Source: Salibacteraceae bacterium
GTDB lineage: Bacteria; Bacteroidota; Bacteroidia; Flavobacteriales_G; Salibacteraceae
Length of the DNA stretch: 64,000 nt
Direction: 5' to 3'
Assembly (NCBI GenBank): GCA_018401875.1
Contig: JAGYJZ010000003.1
Location: forward strand, 1-64,000
Shown here: positions 34,248 to 42,715 of the stretch, in pieces
How the letters are laid out: each line of letters opens with the position of its first letter
Numbering within the stretch: position 1 is the first letter of the stretch
Program-made: the position numbers and the translations under genes
The notes under the pieces: model-generated
Told to the model about the DNA's origin: nothing
Database searches by the model: none
What the model saw: only the letters and a program-made list of their open reading frames with translations

Positions 34248-35310
34248 TGTCTTGATAGGTGATCTGAACTCCGAGCTGCGAAGGCATATCTGTTTTAAAT
34301 AATACCACCAGGTTTTGCAGCTCGCTGTGAAGTGCTTCTACTTTCGCGGGATTCGTTTCAATTTCTTGCTTTAATGACGGGCCTAATTCATTTGTTTTGG
34401 CTTCGCAACTTTCAAACCGGGCGATAATGGCATCACTCAAGTTTTCACTGCCGTATTTTGCGCCAAGGTTGTTAAGGTAGTCATCAACTCCAACTTTTTC
34501 TCCTCCTGTAAAAAGCGTTTTAACCGCGCTGAGATTTTCCAAGATCAATGTTTTTGAGTGATCCGAATACACCGCTTCAACTTTTTCAGGTTGGGCTACT
34601 CCGAGTGTTTTCAAGCCTAACGGAATGGCAACTTTTGCGTTTTTGATCAATTCAAAATCAAAGTTGAGTTCGTTCACTATTTGACCGAGAGAACTGCCAA
34701 CATCCGTTCCTGAGTTTTGTGCGAACTGCTGGTCATAACCGTTCACCCATTCGTTATTCACTTCTTCTACATTTTCGATGATCAAGGTTAAATTATCCTG
34801 AAAGTATTGAAGCTTCGCGCTTTGGTTGAAGTCGTTAAAATCATCCGAATGAAACAACAAATAGTCTAGCGCAGGCAATCCTTTTGCATCTGAGTTTTGC
34901 GCAGAGAGTAGGTTGTCCCAACCAGAGGCAAGGTTTGAATTCACTTGATTGGTATCGAGCGGATAGGTGTTTACTAAAAACCTGAGACTTCGGTCGGCTG
35001 CAGGGCCAACTTCAATCGGTGAGCAAGCTTGCCAAGAGCTGTAGACATTGAGAAAATCATTACTCAACACATCAAAACTTTCTTGTGTAGCCGCGGTTTG
35101 AAAAGCATCAAAATCAGCAGAAAGTTGGTTGAGGTCGGCACTGAAGTTAGCATAAGCTGGAATAATTACATTTTCGGCCATCCCTCTGAGCATGTCTTCG
35201 CGCTCAAAAGGAGTTCCAATTGGATCTTCAGGATTCTTGTCTTTGCACCCTGAAGAACCAGCTATGATTGAGCCAGATATGAAAAATGCTATTAATAATC
35301 GGTAATTCAT
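34234..35310 (-). CDS. Imelysin-family lipoprotein
   Basis: A 358-residue lipoprotein (lipobox SSGC, Cys22). Imelysin-like proteins are helical periplasmic or outer-membrane proteins linked to iron uptake; some were first described as insulin-cleaving. The family motif GLPALDYLLF is at about residues 145-154, with Asp where many members have Glu. VYSSWQACSPIEVGPAAD and LRFLVN are further family features. The GxHxxE metal motif of classical imelysin is not seen, so it belongs to the non-peptidase branch. It starts within the stop codon of the DUF4856 gene and overlaps the HTTM gene by 14 bases. Confidence 0.9.
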   Translation of the reverse strand: MNYRLLIAFFISGSIIAGSSGCKDKNPEDPIGTPFEREDMLRGMAENVIIPAYANFSADLNQLSADFDAFQTAATQESFDVLSNDFLNVYSSWQACSPIEVGPAADRSLRFLVNTYPLDTNQVNSNLASGWDNLLSAQNSDAKGLPALDYLLFHSDDFNDFNQSAKLQYFQDNLTLIIENVEEVNNEWVNGYDQQFAQNSGTDVGSSLGQIVNELNFDFELIKNAKVAIPLGLKTLGVAQPEKVEAVYSDHSKTLILENLSAVKTLFTGGEKVGVDDYLNNLGAKYGSENLSDAIIARFESCEAKTNELGPSLKQEIETNPAKVEALHSELQNLVVLFKTDMPSQLGVQITYQDNDGD

Positions 35311-36392
35311 TACAGCGCACTTTTAACGTTATCGAGGTTATAAATGGTTGAGAGTTGATCTCTGGCAGACTGTAAATCTTGAGCATTTACTTCATAGAAA
35401 TTACTTCCAATTTTTACAAATACTTCGTTTAACTCGGTGTTTGTTATCGCCTTTTTAGGGTTGTAGAACATTGCTTCTAAAAATGCATATGCCTCAGATA
35501 GCACGTGGTTTCTAACGTGATCATTGCCCAATTTATCAATGGCTTCATTGAGGTAATGAATCACTGTGGCAGCGGCCACTAATTCCCAGTTTTTTCTTAC
35601 ATCGGCTATGGCCACATCGCGGTCTTCAAGAACTCCAGCGTTGGTGGCTGCTCTTCCTCGCCTTAAGGCTTCGCTGAGCGCCTCGTTAGAGCCCAACAAG
35701 TCATCTCGTCTGTTGCAATATGTTCCCCAGTAGCGCAATCCTTCCGTGTTTGCTGGGAATTCCTGACTTACTCCTAAATAGCCATACGCCTCATCCCAAT
35801 GGTGTTGCATATCGGTTCCTTTACCTTCAACTACCGTTTCATTGTCCACATTCATTTTTCCGTCTCCCAAATAGACTGCGGTGGCTTGGTAATAAAACAC
35901 CGCTCCCATGAGTCCTTTTTCGATTAGCTCAGAAAGTTCGACCCCATTTTCGTCATACAATCGAACGCTCCCTTCTAATTCAGAATAACCTGCAACGCCA
36001 TTTGCCGCGATGGTTTGATTTGCACTTATCGCCTCGATCTTTTCGAAATACCCTTCAAATTTTTGAACGTCAGGACCAAAGCACTTATCGGCCAGTTGTT
36101 TGGTAGAAGAAAATGAATAGTTACCTCCACCATTTCCATCCACATTTTCAAACATGTCTTTCAGTGCTTGACCGTTGATTTGACTCTTAGCTGCGATGGC
36201 TGATTCTACGATCACCATCATTTCATCGAGTTGATTGAGGCGTTCTGTTTGGCCGCTGTAATCAACATTTGGAAAAGCGTAAATGGAGGGAACTGTATAA
36301 GAAACGACTGGTTCAGGTGTTTCGTCATTGCACGAGGTAAATGCCATCATGGCGAACGATAATAAGAGCACTGTTTGGTAGGAAGATCGCAT
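35310..36392 (-). CDS. DUF4856-family lipoprotein, first gene of iron-type operon
   Basis: A 360-residue lipoprotein (lipobox FTSC, Cys20). After a short linker, YTVPSIYAFPNVDYSGQTERLNQLDEM opens the DUF4856 domain; HHWDEAYGYLG, RYWGTYCNRRDDLLG and LSEAYAFLEAMFYNPKK are the most distinctive segments. The domain is largely helical and has many conserved His, Trp and Tyr residues but no proven activity. It is almost always found next to imelysin and a TonB receptor in Bacteroidota, as here; a 1-base overlap joins it to the imelysin gene. It probably helps bind or hand over iron or haem at the surface, by association only. Confidence 0.88.
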   Translation of the reverse strand: MRSSYQTVLLLSFAMMAFTSCNDETPEPVVSYTVPSIYAFPNVDYSGQTERLNQLDEMMVIVESAIAAKSQINGQALKDMFENVDGNGGGNYSFSSTKQLADKCFGPDVQKFEGYFEKIEAISANQTIAANGVAGYSELEGSVRLYDENGVELSELIEKGLMGAVFYYQATAVYLGDGKMNVDNETVVEGKGTDMQHHWDEAYGYLGVSQEFPANTEGLRYWGTYCNRRDDLLGSNEALSEALRRGRAATNAGVLEDRDVAIADVRKNWELVAAATVIHYLNEAIDKLGNDHVRNHVLSEAYAFLEAMFYNPKKAITNTELNEVFVKIGSNFYEVNAQDLQSARDQLSTIYNLDNVKSAL

Positions 36393-36426
36393 TTTTATTT
36401 ATTTAGATTGGTTTTAAATAAGGGTG

Positions 36427-36434
36427 CAAACATA
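36427..36434 (-). promoter_or_regulatory. -7 promoter element of the DUF4856-imelysin-HTTM-TonB operon
   Basis: Minus-strand TATGTTTG matches TAnnTTTG exactly and ends 35 bases before the ATG at 36392. Confidence 0.5.
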
Positions 36435-36456
36435 TTGGCGCAAGCAAGGCAAGGCA

Positions 36457-36474
36457 ATACCTTAAATGAGGTAT
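36457..36474. promoter_or_regulatory. Inverted repeat upstream of the iron-type operon, candidate operator
   Basis: ATACCT-N6-AGGTAT, a perfect 6-bp inverted repeat whose centre lies 35 bp upstream of the -7 element centre, so it would cover the -33 region. This is a normal site for a dimeric repressor or activator. It is not a recognisable Fur box. Confidence 0.35.
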
Positions 36475-36478
36475 ATTC

Positions 36479-36513
36479 AAAAAAAGCCTCCGCCAAAACT
36501 GGCAGAAGCTTTT
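36479..36513 (-). terminator. Terminator of the gldB-gldC operon
   Basis: On the minus strand a 10-bp stem with G-U pairs (36485-36494 with 36501-36510, 6-base loop, extended by three A-U pairs) is followed by seven T residues. It lies after the 35-aa ORF, so that ORF is within the gldB-gldC transcript. Confidence 0.75.
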
Positions 36514-36544
36514 CAAAAATTCGGTGAATACTATCTACTCGACC

Positions 36545-36652
36545 TTAACGATATGAACCCGGCTTTGAGTTCTTCGAACTTATTACAATTTGATAAAAGC
36601 CGACTGTGAGCAAAGCTAAAAACCCGAAGGCCGTAATGTTTAAACCAATCAT
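36545..36652 (-). CDS. Small hydrophobic 35-residue peptide after gldC
   Basis: ATG at 36652 to TAA at 36545 encodes 35 residues: a single hydrophobic helix (MIGLNITAFGFLALLTVGFYQI) followed by a polar Lys/Ser/Arg tail, the layout of a single-pass membrane peptide with a positively charged end. It lies 54 bases after gldC and before the operon's terminator. It may be a real small gene or chance; the clean helix and position favour it. Confidence 0.4.
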   Translation of the reverse strand: MIGLNITAFGFLALLTVGFYQIVISSKNSKPGSYR

Positions 36653-36706
36653 AATGTGGGTCTTCGATTAAATAAAGCGACTAATAAATAAACAGCTCTT
36701 TTTTAG

Positions 36707-37048
36707 CTATTCCTCATTTGGCTTGATAATTCCCATTTTATGTCCCATTTGCAAAGCAAATTCCTTCATTTCAGCTGAAATTTTTGAATCTCCTGTGGCT
36801 CGCGCATAGGTATCACTCATGCTAAGCATCATTTGATGGAAGAAAATCTGCATATCGTCTACCATCATGTCTTTGGTCCAGAGGTCGATGCGCAAAGTGT
36901 TCTTCTCTTTTTTATCCCAAATGGTTAAAAATACCGCGTCACAAAGTCCTTTTTCCTCAGAATCGCTCGCCACCCATTGAATGTGCTCTGGGATTTGGTT
37001 CTCGTCCATTTTAATTTTAAAGGTGATCTCTGATGTTTGTTCTAACAT
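36707..37048 (-). CDS. gldC: Gliding motility protein GldC
   Basis: A 113-residue cytoplasmic protein of the GldC family, first defined by gliding mutants of Flavobacterium johnsoniae. The family pattern is clear: TSEITFKIKMDENQIPEHIQW, then IWDKKEKNTLRIDLWTKDM, FFHQMMLSMSDTYARATGD and a C-terminal helix. The biochemical role is not known; it assists gliding. It follows gldB after 2 bases, as in other gliding Bacteroidota, and both end at the terminator at 36479. Confidence 0.92.
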   Translation of the reverse strand: MLEQTSEITFKIKMDENQIPEHIQWVASDSEEKGLCDAVFLTIWDKKEKNTLRIDLWTKDMMVDDMQIFFHQMMLSMSDTYARATGDSKISAEMKEFALQMGHKMGIIKPNEE

Positions 37049-37050
37049 GT

Positions 37051-38082
37051 CTATGGCTTGTATTTACTGTTGTTTAAAATATATTGGGCGTCCTTTTGAT
37101 CCAAAAGTGCGTTCAAATCGATGTTTTCTTGTCTTTCCATGTATGCTCGCACAATCTGCCAACCGATGAAATACCCCATGCGCGAAGGTGATTCTTTGGC
37201 CAAGTCAACAGTAAACGGTCCATCATTGGTGAACTTTGCAACCTGCGAGGGATCGGATGAAAAGAGCAATTCATTGTCTACAAAATGCGCCCAAACGAAT
37301 TCTTCATGCGCGCGAGCCCATGCCATTTGTTGGGATGTGTAAGCGATTTTTAATGAATCTTCCATAAATGGAAAAATTGCATCCATGCAATACAGCACTT
37401 TCCCTTGGTCAACGATCTGCTGCAACAAGGTCGCGTCTAAATTTTCATCAAAGAACTCTGTTTCAATCCAACTTTTTAAAATGAAAGGAGCGATGTGTTC
37501 GTGGGTCATCCTGTTTCTAAGGTAAACAGGCAGCTGGAGGTAATCATAAAACTTACATTCTTGTCCGAGATACATGTCCAACGCGACCCCCACTCCGTGT
37601 TCTGTAAGAATGGCAGGGGCATTAAAACCACCGATCACAGCGATGTGTTTCGGAATGGATTCATTGGGAAAATAGCGGTGGTAGTAACCCCACGCGGTGG
37701 TCAGTTCTTCGCTTAAACCATCGAGGTTTGGGTAATTGCTCTGCACGTCATTGTATACTTCTTGAATACTCGGGTCACTTACAAACCGTTCGATTTGGGC
37801 ATCGAGCAAAGAATCTTCAACCCCACCTAGGCGCAGAACATCCTCAATATAATGCACATAAACATCGCCATAGGCTTCGATCCATTGCGTATTCTTCTGT
37901 TGCCTTGTGGCTGGGTCGAGCTCAAACCAAGCTTGATCGATACGCTCGATGGTTACTGCTTCTATCGGCTCAGCAACCACTTGTTGCAAGCGGTTTTGCT
38001 CTTGGCAAGCCGCAACGAACCAAAAAAATGTTATTAAACAAAGTATTGTTTGAAGAGTCGTTCTATTCAAGCCACTAATCAT
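37051..38082 (-). CDS. gldB: Gliding motility lipoprotein GldB
   Basis: A 343-residue lipoprotein (lipobox near VAAC, Cys26) required for gliding in F. johnsoniae. Family features include a Trp-rich region (AWFELDPATRQQKNTQWIEAYGDVYVHYIED), a metalloprotease-like fold with HIAVIGGFNAPAIL, LDMYLGQECKFY and RMTHEHIAPFI, and a terminal GYFIGWQIVRAY. Similar folds occur in predicted Zn-dependent proteins (DUF2268-like), but no clear HExxH motif is present. With gldC it forms a two-gene operon. Its promoter overlaps that of the divergent PorT-like gene. Together with the T9SS-sorted proteins this argues for a gliding, T9SS-positive organism. Confidence 0.92.
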   Translation of the reverse strand: MISGLNRTTLQTILCLITFFWFVAACQEQNRLQQVVAEPIEAVTIERIDQAWFELDPATRQQKNTQWIEAYGDVYVHYIEDVLRLGGVEDSLLDAQIERFVSDPSIQEVYNDVQSNYPNLDGLSEELTTAWGYYHRYFPNESIPKHIAVIGGFNAPAILTEHGVGVALDMYLGQECKFYDYLQLPVYLRNRMTHEHIAPFILKSWIETEFFDENLDATLLQQIVDQGKVLYCMDAIFPFMEDSLKIAYTSQQMAWARAHEEFVWAHFVDNELLFSSDPSQVAKFTNDGPFTVDLAKESPSRMGYFIGWQIVRAYMERQENIDLNALLDQKDAQYILNNSKYKP

Positions 38083-38093
38083 GCGTGAGTGCG

Positions 38094-38101
38094 TAAATTT
38101 G
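38094..38101 (+). promoter_or_regulatory. -7 promoter element of the PorT-like gene
   Basis: TAAATTTG matches TAnnTTTG and ends 21 bases before the ATG at 38122. It faces the gldB -7 element with 3 bases between them. Confidence 0.55.
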
Positions 38102-38104
38102 GGG

Positions 38105-38112
38105 CAAATGTA
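38105..38112 (-). promoter_or_regulatory. -7 promoter element of gldB
   Basis: Minus-strand TACATTTG matches TAnnTTTG and ends 23 bases before the gldB ATG at 38082. It lies inside the leader of the opposite transcript. Confidence 0.55.
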
Positions 38113-38121
38113 ATTGGGCTT

Positions 38122-38928
38122 ATGAAAACCATCTTAAGAATATCTATCGGTGCACTGCTAATGTCGCTTTTAGGGCATCACGCTTTTGCACAAGAGAGTG
38201 ACATGGACGATCGAAAAATTCGTTTCGGATTGATGGCAACACCCAATTTGGGTTGGATGAGGCCGAGCATTACAGAGTTTGACAAAGACGGAGCGCAAAC
38301 GCGGTTGGGTTTTGGCTATGGGTTGATGTTGGACTACAAATTCAGCGCTAGTGCGAACTATCTTTTTTCAACAGGTATAAACCTCACCACAAATGGTGGT
38401 GGTTTGGTAGAGGCTTATGACTCGCTCAATATTGGTCTCAACGGAGAAAGCAGCTACTTTACTGGAACACTAAACAGAACGTACCGCTTTCAATACGTGA
38501 ATATTCCTATTCTCCTAAAAATGCGAACCAACGAAATCGGCTATATGACCTATTTCGGGGCGATTGGTTTCGATCTTGGAATTCGAACTCGGGCATTTGC
38601 AAATGATGATTATACGTGGAAGCAAGTTGGGTTAACGCCTGCCGACCAAAAAGATGTTAATATTGAAAACCAAATTAATCTATTTCGATTGGGAATAAAC
38701 CTCACTGCAGGTGGCGAGTTTAATTTGAGCGGAAACACAAATGCTTACGTTGGCGTAGGTTGGCACAATGCGTTTACAAATGTTTTTAGAAAAACTGCAG
38801 ACAACAAAATCTTAGTTCCAACATCAGATGGTTATCCTTCTTTGAACAGCGATGGCTTTGCGATTGTTGGAAAAAATAAAGCTGCGGTGAGCAATTACGT
38901 TTCTCTTGATTTGGGAATTTATTTTTAG
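38122..38928 (+). CDS. PorT-family outer-membrane beta-barrel protein
   Basis: A 268-residue protein with a signal peptide (MKTILRISIGALLMSLLGHHAFAQ). The mature protein is a small beta-barrel of the PorT/OMP_b-brl type: GLMATPNLGWMRPS, YGLMLDYKFSASANYLFSTGINL, YVNIPILLKMRT, FGAIGFDLGIRT, FRLGINLTAGGEFNL, and a final VSLDLGIYF with the aromatic C-terminus expected of an outer-membrane barrel. PorT itself is a T9SS component; whether this is that orthologue or another family member cannot be decided here. A start at 38089 would precede the -7 element. It abuts nadE (stop directly followed by ATG). Confidence 0.85.
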   Translation: MKTILRISIGALLMSLLGHHAFAQESDMDDRKIRFGLMATPNLGWMRPSITEFDKDGAQTRLGFGYGLMLDYKFSASANYLFSTGINLTTNGGGLVEAYDSLNIGLNGESSYFTGTLNRTYRFQYVNIPILLKMRTNEIGYMTYFGAIGFDLGIRTRAFANDDYTWKQVGLTPADQKDVNIENQINLFRLGINLTAGGEFNLSGNTNAYVGVGWHNAFTNVFRKTADNKILVPTSDGYPSLNSDGFAIVGKNKAAVSNYVSLDLGIYF

Positions 38929-39705
38929 ATGAACGCAGCAGCAGTAGCAAACCACATTTCCGACTGGCTTTATAGTTACAACCAATCTGCCAACACCAAA
39001 GGCTTCGTGATTGGTGTATCGGGCGGAATAGATTCAGCCGTAACCTCAACTCTTGCGGCAAAAACCGGCCTGCCTGTGCTGTGCCTTGAAATGCCCATCC
39101 ATCAATCAATCGATCAGGTAAGCCGGGCGATGGATCACATAGAATGGCTGAAACTCAACCACGACAATGTGCACATGGAAAGCATAGACTTGACGCAGAA
39201 TTTTGATGCCTTTATCAAGGCGATGCCCCCCACAAGCTTAGCTACTCGAGACATGGCATTGGTGAATGCCCGTGCTCGATTGCGCATGACGACACTCTAT
39301 TATTTTGCAGCACTCAACAACATGTTGGTTGCGGGAACAGGAAATAAAATTGAAGATTTTGGCATCGGATTTTTCACCAAATACGGTGATGGCGGGGTTG
39401 ATTTAAGCCCGATTGCAGATCTGAAGAAAACTGAAGTATACTCCTTGGGTAAAGAGTTAGGCATAATTGAGTCAATCATGAAAGCTCCGCCAACTGACGG
39501 ACTTTGGGGTGACGACCGCACCGATGAAGATCAGATTGGAGCGAGCTATGCCGAGCTCGAATGGGCCATGGAATTTGACGGCAGCAACGATGCTATCAGT
39601 GAACGGCAAAAGGAAGTGCTGGCGATTTACAACAAGTTACACAACGCCAATAAGCATAAAATGGTGGCTATTCCTGTATGTAAAATTCCAAAAGAGTTAA
39701 AGTAA
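38929..39705 (+). CDS. nadE: NAD+ synthetase, ammonia-dependent
   Basis: Amidates nicotinic acid adenine dinucleotide to NAD+. The 258-residue protein lacks an N-terminal glutaminase domain, so it should use ammonia. The PP-loop SGGIDS is at 31-36; LVNARARLRMTTLYYFA and GTGNKIEDFGIGFFTKYGDGGVDLSPIADLKKTEVY are the substrate-binding segments, and the family's LWGDDRTDEDQIGASY is intact. The start codon follows the stop of the PorT-like gene without a gap. I recall nadE near gldBC in other flavobacteria, which fits the neighbourhood. It converges with korB over a 118-base gap. Confidence 0.96.
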   Translation: MNAAAVANHISDWLYSYNQSANTKGFVIGVSGGIDSAVTSTLAAKTGLPVLCLEMPIHQSIDQVSRAMDHIEWLKLNHDNVHMESIDLTQNFDAFIKAMPPTSLATRDMALVNARARLRMTTLYYFAALNNMLVAGTGNKIEDFGIGFFTKYGDGGVDLSPIADLKKTEVYSLGKELGIIESIMKAPPTDGLWGDDRTDEDQIGASYAELEWAMEFDGSNDAISERQKEVLAIYNKLHNANKHKMVAIPVCKIPKELK

Positions 39706-39823
39706 CTCGATCCGTTGATTTCAGCGAATGGTTGATTTGCCATTGTGTTTCAACCACAACGATATCATCAATTTAAAACCCTCGCTGTTACCTTTTAACG
39801 TAAATGAACAGTGTTGACATGTT

Positions 39824-40861
39824 CTAAACTACTGTCCAAGCAGAAGAGCCCCGAATCAACTTATCAAGATCTCCGCTTCCTTTCAGCGAAACCGCTCTTT
39901 CAATTTGCTCATTCATGGCATCTTCATATCGGAATCGGTCTTCTTGAAAGAAAACACCAAACGGCCGCGGCATTGGGTTCTCTGCACCCGGCTGATGAAA
40001 CATTTTTGATAGGAAATAGGCTTTTGTTTGATCTTTTGAATCGTGTATCCAAAGGTCGTCTTTGCTGTAATCGTTCAATGAAACGACTTCTGGTTTCATT
40101 CCTTCAAAACGAATTCCTTTGTCAGACTCATCCCCAAACACGAGCGGTTGGCCTTCTTCCAGTAAAACGACATTTTCAGCCTTCGAGCCTTTATCGGTAA
40201 ACACCTCAAAGGCGCCATCGTTGAAGACGTTGCAATTCTGATAAATCTCAACAAACGAAGTGCCTCGGTGATCATCAGCGGCTTTCAACACTTCGCGCAT
40301 GTGTTTCGGATCGCGGTCCATTGATCGGGCTACAAACGTTGCGCTCGCACCCAAGGCCAAAGCCATCGGATTAAAAGGGTGATCTAACGAACCCATCGGG
40401 CTCGATTTTGTGGTTTGACCTTTGGGCGAAGTAGGCGAATACTGTCCTTTGGTCAGGCCATAAATCTCGTTGTTGAACATGAGAATGTTGACGTCAAAAT
40501 TTCGTCTCAGAAGGTGAATCAGATGATTACCCCCGATTGAAAGTGAGTCGCCATCGCCTGTGATAATCCACACGCTCAAGTCGGGACGTGAGGCTTTAAG
40601 TCCGCTGGCCAATGCCGTTGCACGACCGTGTATCGAGTGAATACCATACGTATCCATGTAGTAAGGGAAGCGTGATGAACATCCAATTCCGCTTACGAAT
40701 ACCGTATTTTCCTTCTCAATGTTTGCTTCAGCCAAGGTTGATTGAAGCTGCTTTAATATGGAGTAATCGCCACAGCCAGGGCACCACCTTACATCTTGAT
40801 CAGTGGCTAAATCCTTTGCTGTGAGATTCACTTGTATTTCGTTTGTCTTAGTCATAATCAT
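39824..40861 (-). CDS. korB: 2-Oxoacid:ferredoxin oxidoreductase, beta subunit
   Basis: Thiamine diphosphate-binding beta subunit of a ferredoxin-dependent 2-oxoacid (probably 2-oxoglutarate) oxidoreductase. The 345 residues contain WCPGCGDYS (Cys27 and Cys30, cluster ligands), GIGCSSRFPYY, and the ThDP motif GDGDSLSIGGNH with NNEIYGLTKGQ. Met3 is an equally good start. It follows korA after 3 bases. The complex makes acyl-CoA, CO2 and reduced ferredoxin. Such KorAB pairs replace or accompany 2-oxoglutarate dehydrogenase in Bacteroidota; whether 2-oxoglutarate is the only substrate is inference. Confidence 0.93.
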   Translation of the reverse strand: MIMTKTNEIQVNLTAKDLATDQDVRWCPGCGDYSILKQLQSTLAEANIEKENTVFVSGIGCSSRFPYYMDTYGIHSIHGRATALASGLKASRPDLSVWIITGDGDSLSIGGNHLIHLLRRNFDVNILMFNNEIYGLTKGQYSPTSPKGQTTKSSPMGSLDHPFNPMALALGASATFVARSMDRDPKHMREVLKAADDHRGTSFVEIYQNCNVFNDGAFEVFTDKGSKAENVVLLEEGQPLVFGDESDKGIRFEGMKPEVVSLNDYSKDDLWIHDSKDQTKAYFLSKMFHQPGAENPMPRPFGVFFQEDRFRYEDAMNEQIERAVSLKGSGDLDKLIRGSSAWTVV

Positions 40862-40864
40862 TGT

Positions 40865-42715
40865 TTAGTGCAAAAGCTCCAGCACTTTCTCTTTTATCTC
40901 GCGAGACGTAAACGGCATCCCTTTAATTTTATTCAATGGCAGAGCACGCACATCATACTTCGCGTTGATCAAATGAACCAATTGTCCGTTGTTGATTTCA
41001 GGAATGAGCACTTTATCAAAATTCTTGATTACCTCATTTAAATTGCTCGGAAATGGATTCAAGTATTTTATGTGCGATTGACTCACTTCAAATCCTTCGT
41101 TGATTAATTCTCTTACCGCAGTTCTTGACGCACCATAGGTTGATCCCCAACCAAGCACCAACACTTTTCCGTGATCGGCACCCTGCTCAATTTTTTGTGG
41201 AGGCACCAATTCCGCTATTCTGTCAACTTTAGCCTGACGCACTTTCACCATGCGCTCATGGTTTGCAGGGTCGTAACTGACATTGCCCGTTTTAAAATCT
41301 TTTTCAAGCCCACCGACCCGATGCTGTAAGTTTTTCATCCCAGGTATGGCCCATTCTCGCACCAAATTTTCGTCTCTGCTGTATGGATAAAAAACGCCTT
41401 CATCCAACGACTTCTCTTCATCAGCAAAATTCGGTTGAATGGCTTTGATTTGATCGGCAGACGGAAACTTCCATGGCTCTGAGCCATTGGCAATGAAACC
41501 ATCGCTCAGGTACATCACCGGCACCATGTGCTCCACAGAAATTCGCGTTGCTTCAATGATTGTATTGAAACAATCAGACGGAGAGTGCGGTGCTATGACA
41601 ACCAGCGGAGCCTCACCATTTCTTCCGTTGATGGCTTGCATCAAATCTGACTGCTCTGTTTTCGTTGGCAATCCTGTAGAAGGACCACCGCGCTGCACAT
41701 TGATAACTACCAATGGGATTTCAAGCATAATGGCAAGACCAATGGCCTCACCTTTCAATGCGATGCCCGGCCCACTTGAAGCCGTTACGCCCAACGCACC
41801 GCCATAACTGGCGCCTATTGCTGCGCACACCGCGGCAATTTCATCTTCTGCTTGAAAGGTTTTTACTCCGTAGTTTTTGTGCCTCGCCAACTCGTGCAAA
41901 ATATCAGATGCCGGAGTAATCGGATATGAACCATAAAACAAATCGATCCCCGCTTTTTTTGCTGCCACGATGAGTCCAATTGCTGTTGCTTGGTTGCCCA
42001 TGATACTGCGGTATTCACCTTTTGGAAGGTGGGCTGATTCTACTTCGAAGCGCGTGGTGAAGGTTTCGTTGGTATCGCCAAAAAAGTATCCTGATTTCAG
42101 CACTTTAATGTTGGCGTCTCTGATTTCGGGTTTCTTGGCAAACTTTTCTTTGATGAAGTTTTCGGTGTTTTCGAGTGTTCGATTATACATCCAATACAGG
42201 AAGCCAAGCACATACATGTTCTTGCACCTGTCAATTTCTTTTGTTCCTAATCCGCTATCAACCAGAGCTTCGCGGGTCATTTTCGAAACATCCATTTCGA
42301 TCACACGAAACTTGTCGAGCGACTTGTCGAGCAACGGGTTTCGCTCGTCATCGTATTTAGCCAAGCGCAAATTTTTCTTGTCGAACCCTGCAGTATTGGC
42401 AATGATGGTCCCTCCTGTTTTCAATTGATAGAGGTTGGCTTTTAGCGCAGCGGCATTCATGGCCACCAACACTTCCACCTCATCGCCCGGTGTGAATATA
42501 TCTACACTGGCAAAATGAAGTTTAAACCCTGAAACTCCAGCCACCGTGCCTTGCGGGGCCCTAATTTCTGCTGGAAAATCTGGAAATGTGCTGATGTCAT
42601 TTCCATAAAGTGCTGATGTATTGGTGAAAAGACTTCCTGTCAACTGCATTCCATCGCCCGAATCGCCCGCAAAAAGGATGATTACGTCTTCTTTCTTCTC
42701 TGTAACTTTAGTCAT
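40865..42715 (-). CDS. korA: 2-Oxoacid:ferredoxin oxidoreductase, fused gamma-alpha subunit
   Basis: A 616-residue subunit with the gamma domain (about 1-195: IILFAGDSGDGMQLTGSLF, FPDFPAEIRAPQGTVAGVSGFKLHF) fused in front of the alpha domain (about 225-615: GNQATAIGLIVAAKKAGIDLFYGSYPITPASDILHELA, QAEDEIAAVCAAIGASYGGALGVTASSGPGIALKGEAIGLA, INVQRGGPSTGLPTKTEQSDL). No ferredoxin-like cluster domain is present, so this is the two-subunit type. It precedes korB by 3 bases. The 145-base region upstream contains no clear TAnnTTTG element. Confidence 0.93.
   Translation of the reverse strand: MTKVTEKKEDVIILFAGDSGDGMQLTGSLFTNTSALYGNDISTFPDFPAEIRAPQGTVAGVSGFKLHFASVDIFTPGDEVEVLVAMNAAALKANLYQLKTGGTIIANTAGFDKKNLRLAKYDDERNPLLDKSLDKFRVIEMDVSKMTREALVDSGLGTKEIDRCKNMYVLGFLYWMYNRTLENTENFIKEKFAKKPEIRDANIKVLKSGYFFGDTNETFTTRFEVESAHLPKGEYRSIMGNQATAIGLIVAAKKAGIDLFYGSYPITPASDILHELARHKNYGVKTFQAEDEIAAVCAAIGASYGGALGVTASSGPGIALKGEAIGLAIMLEIPLVVINVQRGGPSTGLPTKTEQSDLMQAINGRNGEAPLVVIAPHSPSDCFNTIIEATRISVEHMVPVMYLSDGFIANGSEPWKFPSADQIKAIQPNFADEEKSLDEGVFYPYSRDENLVREWAIPGMKNLQHRVGGLEKDFKTGNVSYDPANHERMVKVRQAKVDRIAELVPPQKIEQGADHGKVLVLGWGSTYGASRTAVRELINEGFEVSQSHIKYLNPFPSNLNEVIKNFDKVLIPEINNGQLVHLINAKYDVRALPLNKIKGMPFTSREIKEKVLELLH

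Noticed and set aside
39706-39823. Possible terminator between convergent nadE and korB
   Set aside because: GAACA...TGTTC and other small inverted repeats are present but no stem longer than 5 bp with a T run was found.
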